This document shows, in pieces, positions 33,299 to 36,209 of a stretch of 36,209 nt of DNA (its first letter is position 1; every line of letters starts with the position of its first letter). The notes beneath the pieces were generated by a model. It was given only the letters and a program-made list of their open reading frames with translations, searched no databases and was not told where the DNA came from. A program made the translations under genes and the position numbers. The stretch comes from Candidatus Dormiibacterota bacterium (GTDB lineage: Bacteria > Chloroflexota > Dormibacteria > Aeolococcales > Aeolococcaceae), in NCBI GenBank assembly GCA_036495095.1, contig DASXNK010000146.1:1-36209 (forward strand), written 5' to 3'.

Positions 33299-34567
33299 TC
33301 ACGCGACGTGGGCGTCGAGGTCGTTCCCGCCGCCGGGAACCGCCGCGGGCTCGAGGCGGCGGACCGCCGCGTCCAGGGTGCGCTGGTCGGGATACGGGGC
33401 GCCCAGCTTGACATAGGCGCGGGCGGTGCCCTCGACGAAGGCGCGGATGCTGAAGTGCCGCTCGCCCCGCTCGCGCGCGCCGGTGCCCAGCCGCGCCGCC
33501 AGCGCCGGGTCGGCGAGGACCGCGTCGATGCCCGCCGCCAGCGAGGCCGCGTCGGGCTCGACCAGCAGCGCCGAGAGGTCGTCGAGGACCTGGGTGTGGC
33601 TCTCGATGCGGGTGGCGACGATGGGCACGCCGCTGTGCATGTACGAGTAGATCTTCAGCGGGGTGTTGCTGCCGCTGGAGCGCGGCGAGACCAGCACGTC
33701 GGCCGCGGCCATGCAGGTGGTCATCTCCTGCGGCGGGCGCATGCCGGTGAGCAGCACCCGGTCGCCGAGGCCGAGGCCGTCGGCCTGGGCACGCAGGTCG
33801 GCGACCTGGTCGGGACGCCCGCCCACCACCACCAGGCGCGGCCGGCGGCCGGCGGGGGTGGGGCGCACGTGGCTCATCGCCTCGATCAGCAGGGGCATGC
33901 CCTGGTAGGGCTCGAGGGTGCCGGTGTAGAGCACCACCGGCTCCCCGTCCGGGGCCCACCCGGCGCGCATCCCGGCGGCCAGGGCGTGGTTGGGACGGGG
34001 CTCGACGGGGACGTTGTAGACGATCTCCGCGTCGGTGCCGGGGACGTGCTTCTCGGCCTCGCGGGCGAGCGAGGGGAACACCACGATGACCGAGCGGGCG
34101 CTGCCGAGCATCTTCCGCTCCAGCCACTCGAAGGTGCGGACCACCGGGTGGCGCTCGCCGAGCCCGTAGTTGGTCAGCACCACGCCGAGGCCGTTGTGCA
34201 TGTCGTAGAGGTGGGGGATGCCGAGCAGGCGGCTGAACCACCAGCCGAAGACCCCGGCCTCCTCGTGGGTGTGGACCACGTCGTAGCTCCTCCGCCCCCG
34301 GAGCACCCGGGCGGTGGCGCGGGCGAGCACCGCCGCGTCGAGCGGCAGCTTGGCCGCCGAGGGGCCGATCTTCACCGAGCGGATCCCGGGGATGCGCGGA
34401 GCGCGCAGCCAGCGGACGCCGTCGATGGCGATGTCCTCGCCGAGGGGATAGGTGACCAGGTCCACGGTGTGGCCGAGGGCCGCGAGCGCCCGGCAGCGGT
34501 TGACGACGCTGATCGGCGTGCCCCGCGGGGAGAACACCGGCTGGGGAGCGATCATCAGGATGTTCAC
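33299..34567 (-). CDS. glycosyltransferase family 4 (group 1)
   Basis: The protein has 422 residues with a GT-B fold. The N-terminal domain begins NILMIAPQPVFSPRGTPISV and includes DVVHTHEEAGVFG. The C-terminal domain has VVLYTGTLEPYQGMPLLIEA, VLLTGMRPPQEM and SPRSSGSNTPLKIYSYMHSG. In the last segment the usual EX7E glutamates are replaced by Ser and Tyr, as in some GT4 subfamilies. The nucleotide-sugar and acceptor are unknown. The start is GTG 34567, overlapping the stop of the YbhN-like gene (GTGA), so the two are coupled. It belongs to the right-end envelope-glycan cluster. Confidence 0.87.
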   Translation of the reverse strand: MNILMIAPQPVFSPRGTPISVVNRCRALAALGHTVDLVTYPLGEDIAIDGVRWLRAPRIPGIRSVKIGPSAAKLPLDAAVLARATARVLRGRRSYDVVHTHEEAGVFGWWFSRLLGIPHLYDMHNGLGVVLTNYGLGERHPVVRTFEWLERKMLGSARSVIVVFPSLAREAEKHVPGTDAEIVYNVPVEPRPNHALAAGMRAGWAPDGEPVVLYTGTLEPYQGMPLLIEAMSHVRPTPAGRRPRLVVVGGRPDQVADLRAQADGLGLGDRVLLTGMRPPQEMTTCMAAADVLVSPRSSGSNTPLKIYSYMHSGVPIVATRIESHTQVLDDLSALLVEPDAASLAAGIDAVLADPALAARLGTGARERGERHFSIRAFVEGTARAYVKLGAPYPDQRTLDAAVRRLEPAAVPGGGNDLDAHVA

Positions 34568-35646
34568 GAGGCGATCCTCTGGCTGATGCGCCCCCCCGGC
34601 GCCTCGGTGGGCTCGTCGGTGATCTCGGTCTCGGGGGCCGCGACCGCTGCGGGGGCCGAGGCGGCGCGGGCGGCGGCGGAGGCCTCGTCGTGCCGCTTGT
34701 CGGTCAGCCAGAAGACGACGCCGATGCCTGCCCAGAGCAGGCTCTGGGCGGCCAGCAGGAAGCCCACGGCGGTGCCGGTGCTCGCCGCCAGACGGGTCGC
34801 CCCCGGCCCCGAGCCGAAGAGCGGTGCCAGCCAGCGGCTGAACCCGCTCTCGCGGATCCCGTAGCCGTTGACGGAGATCGGGAGCATGGTGAGCGCGTTG
34901 ATGGTGGTGACCACGATGGCGGCGTAGGCGAGGCTGATCCCCAGGCCGACGGCGTGCATGAAGGCCCACTGGTTGAGCACCGAGAGCCCCCAGAAGCCGG
35001 TGCCGCGGACGCTGGCGAGCACCAGCTCGGCGCGGCGGCCGCGGAACGCGTCGAGCGCCCCCAGCAGCTTGGCGAGCACGCGCCCGGCGCGGCCCCGCTG
35101 GAGCATCGGCCGGACCGCGAGGTGGCCGAGCAGCGGGGTCATGCAGAGGGCGAGACCGGCGCCGCCGGCGAGCAGGCCGCCCACCGCCACGAGGCGGATC
35201 TCGGAGGCGTGCGGGTCTCCCAGGGTCAGGAGGACGCCGAGACCCATGAGCACCATCATCCCGGGGAAGTTGCAGAGCCGCTGCAGCACCACCGTGGAGG
35301 CCGCCGGCACCCGCTCCTCGGGGGTCTCGGCCATCATCATCGCCCGGGCGACGTCGCCGCCGATCGAGCTCGGCAGGACGCTGTTGAAGGTGTTCCCGAC
35401 GAAGACCAGGCGGAGGCACCGCCACCAGGTGCGGTGCAGCCCGTGGGCCTCGAGCAGCGCGTGCCACTGGGTCGCCTGGACGCAGGTGGCGGCGAAGCCG
35501 AGGGCGATCGCCGCCGCCAGCCAGCCGAGGCTGGCGTGGGCGAGGGTGTCGGCGATGTTGCCCAGGCCCGCCTTGTGCACCACGTACCCGAGCAGCCCTG
35601 CGGAGACGGCCAGCTTGGCCGCCGTTGTGAGCTTCCCCCGGAGCAT
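34564..35646 (-). CDS. YbhN/AglD family membrane protein (UPF0104, flippase-like)
   Basis: The protein has 360 residues with about eight hydrophobic helices. The segment RLVFVGNTFNSVLPSSIGGDVARAMMM carries the conserved core of the lysylphosphatidylglycerol synthase transmembrane / YbhN family. LPISVNGYGIRESGF is the second family signature. Members flank glycosyltransferases and may move lipid-linked sugars or modify lipids. The C-terminal tail (about 320-360) is Ala/Glu-rich and cytoplasmic. ATG 35646 is chosen; it begins two bases after the GT2 stop, and an in-frame ATG 42 bases earlier adds only arginine-rich residues antisense to the GT2 end. It overlaps the GT4 start. Confidence 0.85.
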   Translation of the reverse strand: MLRGKLTTAAKLAVSAGLLGYVVHKAGLGNIADTLAHASLGWLAAAIALGFAATCVQATQWHALLEAHGLHRTWWRCLRLVFVGNTFNSVLPSSIGGDVARAMMMAETPEERVPAASTVVLQRLCNFPGMMVLMGLGVLLTLGDPHASEIRLVAVGGLLAGGAGLALCMTPLLGHLAVRPMLQRGRAGRVLAKLLGALDAFRGRRAELVLASVRGTGFWGLSVLNQWAFMHAVGLGISLAYAAIVVTTINALTMLPISVNGYGIRESGFSRWLAPLFGSGPGATRLAASTGTAVGFLLAAQSLLWAGIGVVFWLTDKRHDEASAAARAASAPAAVAAPETEITDEPTEAPGGRISQRIAS

Positions 35647-35648
35647 GG

Positions 35649-36209
35649 TCAGGCGGGTCCGGGACCGAGCCGGTCGGCCATGGTCCACCGCGGCCGGCCG
35701 GGCAGGTCGCGCGCCGGCAGGTCGTCGTCGTCGACGTCGGGGGTCACCTGGCTCGGGCCCTGGCCCGCGAGCGCGGCCACCGGGTCGGAGCTCAGGTCAC
35801 CGTCCAGCTCGATGCCGGCGGTGCGACGGATCACGTACGGGGGCCGCTGCCCCACCTCGTGGTAGATGCGGGTGAGCAGCTCGCCGAGCAGTCCCATGGA
35901 GAAGAACTGTACGCCGAGGATGACCAGGAGCACGCTGAGGATCATCAGCGGCCGCTCCGCCAGGCCGACCCCGGCCACCGCCTTCTCGATGAGCAGGCCG
36001 GCGAGCGAGCAGAAGCCGAGCAGGAAGCTGATCAGCCCGAGCACTCCGAAGAACTGCATCGGCCGCGCCAGGTACTTCAGCAGGAACTTGACGGTCAGCA
36101 GGTCGAGGATCACCCGCACGGTGCGCGAGATCCCGTACTTGCTGGTGCCGCGGGTGCGGGGGCGGTGGTTGACCGGGATCTCCACCACCCGGGCGCCGAC
36201 CAGGCCGGC
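35649..36209 (-). CDS. glycosyltransferase family 2, C-terminal part (cut by window edge)
   Basis: The minus strand enters the window already in frame and gives 186 residues before the stop. The segment VEIPVNHRPRTRGTSKYGISR is the acceptor-side motif (R-GxSKYG) of dolichol-phosphate-mannose-synthase-like / GtrB-like GT2 enzymes. Two transmembrane helices follow (FFGVLGLISFLLGFCSLAGL and MILSVLLVILGVQFFSMGLL), then GELLTRIYHEVGQRPPYV. They would anchor an enzyme that loads a sugar onto a polyprenyl phosphate. A 50-residue acidic tail ends the protein. The catalytic domain lies outside the window. It is the first visible gene of the GT2-YbhN-GT4-asnB run. Confidence 0.9.
   Translation of the reverse strand, partial: AGLVGARVVEIPVNHRPRTRGTSKYGISRTVRVILDLLTVKFLLKYLARPMQFFGVLGLISFLLGFCSLAGLLIEKAVAGVGLAERPLMILSVLLVILGVQFFSMGLLGELLTRIYHEVGQRPPYVIRRTAGIELDGDLSSDPVAALAGQGPSQVTPDVDDDDLPARDLPGRPRWTMADRLGPGPA

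Overview
The window is very GC-rich bacterial DNA with dense, mostly bidirectional gene packing, frequent 1-8 base start/stop overlaps, many GTG starts, and at least two promoters that place transcription start on or next to the initiation codon. The content fits a soil-type Terrabacteria lineage, either Actinomycetota or the Chloroflexota/Dormibacterota side: a nickel superoxide dismutase with its maturation protease, a radA / PIN-TRAM / ispD / ispF / cysS / rlmB / NYN-RNase block, a LuxR-type LAL regulator, a membrane Ser/Thr-kinase-like protein and a non-mevalonate isoprenoid pathway. The phylum is an inference from gene content. No CRISPR array, insertion sequence, prophage or rRNA operon was seen.

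Layout. Positions 1-2870: the first 36 codons of a tryptophanyl-tRNA synthetase run off the left edge on the minus strand. Divergent from it is an overlapping operon of a TetR regulator, a SAM methyltransferase and a lower-GC HXXEE membrane protein, preceded by a promoter with an operator-like palindrome. A cupredoxin lipoprotein follows. Positions 3040-5733 (minus): a glycerophosphodiester phosphodiesterase, tRNA-Thr(GGT), tRNA-Tyr(GTA), sodN, sodX and a small ribbon-helix-helix protein. Two perfect palindromes lie in the divergent gap upstream of the last. Positions 5897-6482: a small one-helix membrane protein, a terminator-like hairpin and three tandem DnaA-box-like repeats in a convergent gap. 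Positions 6483-11661 (minus): a 923-residue LAL regulator, tRNA-Thr(TGT) and tex.

Positions 11766-15027 (plus): a membrane pseudokinase with an extracytoplasmic ASH-like domain, then a secreted or anchored protein combining an ASH-like domain, four DUF4214-like repeats and a PKD-like domain. Positions 15151-21749 (minus): the housekeeping block radA, PIN-TRAM, ispD, ispF, cysS, rlmB, NYN RNase. It is driven from an apparently leaderless promoter with a LexA-like box, and ispD appears to start at CTG. Positions 21951-24994: a small CxxC protein, uvrB (minus) and an AMIN-like lipoprotein.

Positions 25086-30871 (plus): an AAA+ ATPase with an N-terminal winged-helix-like region, then a tightly coupled three-gene signalling operon made of a single-domain response regulator, a REC-GGDEF-EAL c-di-GMP enzyme and a membrane GAF/PAS histidine kinase. 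Positions 30868-36209 (minus): a surface-glycan style cluster of GT2 (cut by the right edge), YbhN-type flippase-like protein, GT4 glycosyltransferase, asparagine synthetase and a small membrane protein resembling the end of an efflux adaptor.

The most interesting items are the pseudokinase/DUF4214 pair, the paired palindromes at the nickel-SOD locus, the DnaA-box cluster, the leaderless promoter class with a LexA-like site at radA, and the CTG start of ispD. None is a clearly new system on sequence alone.
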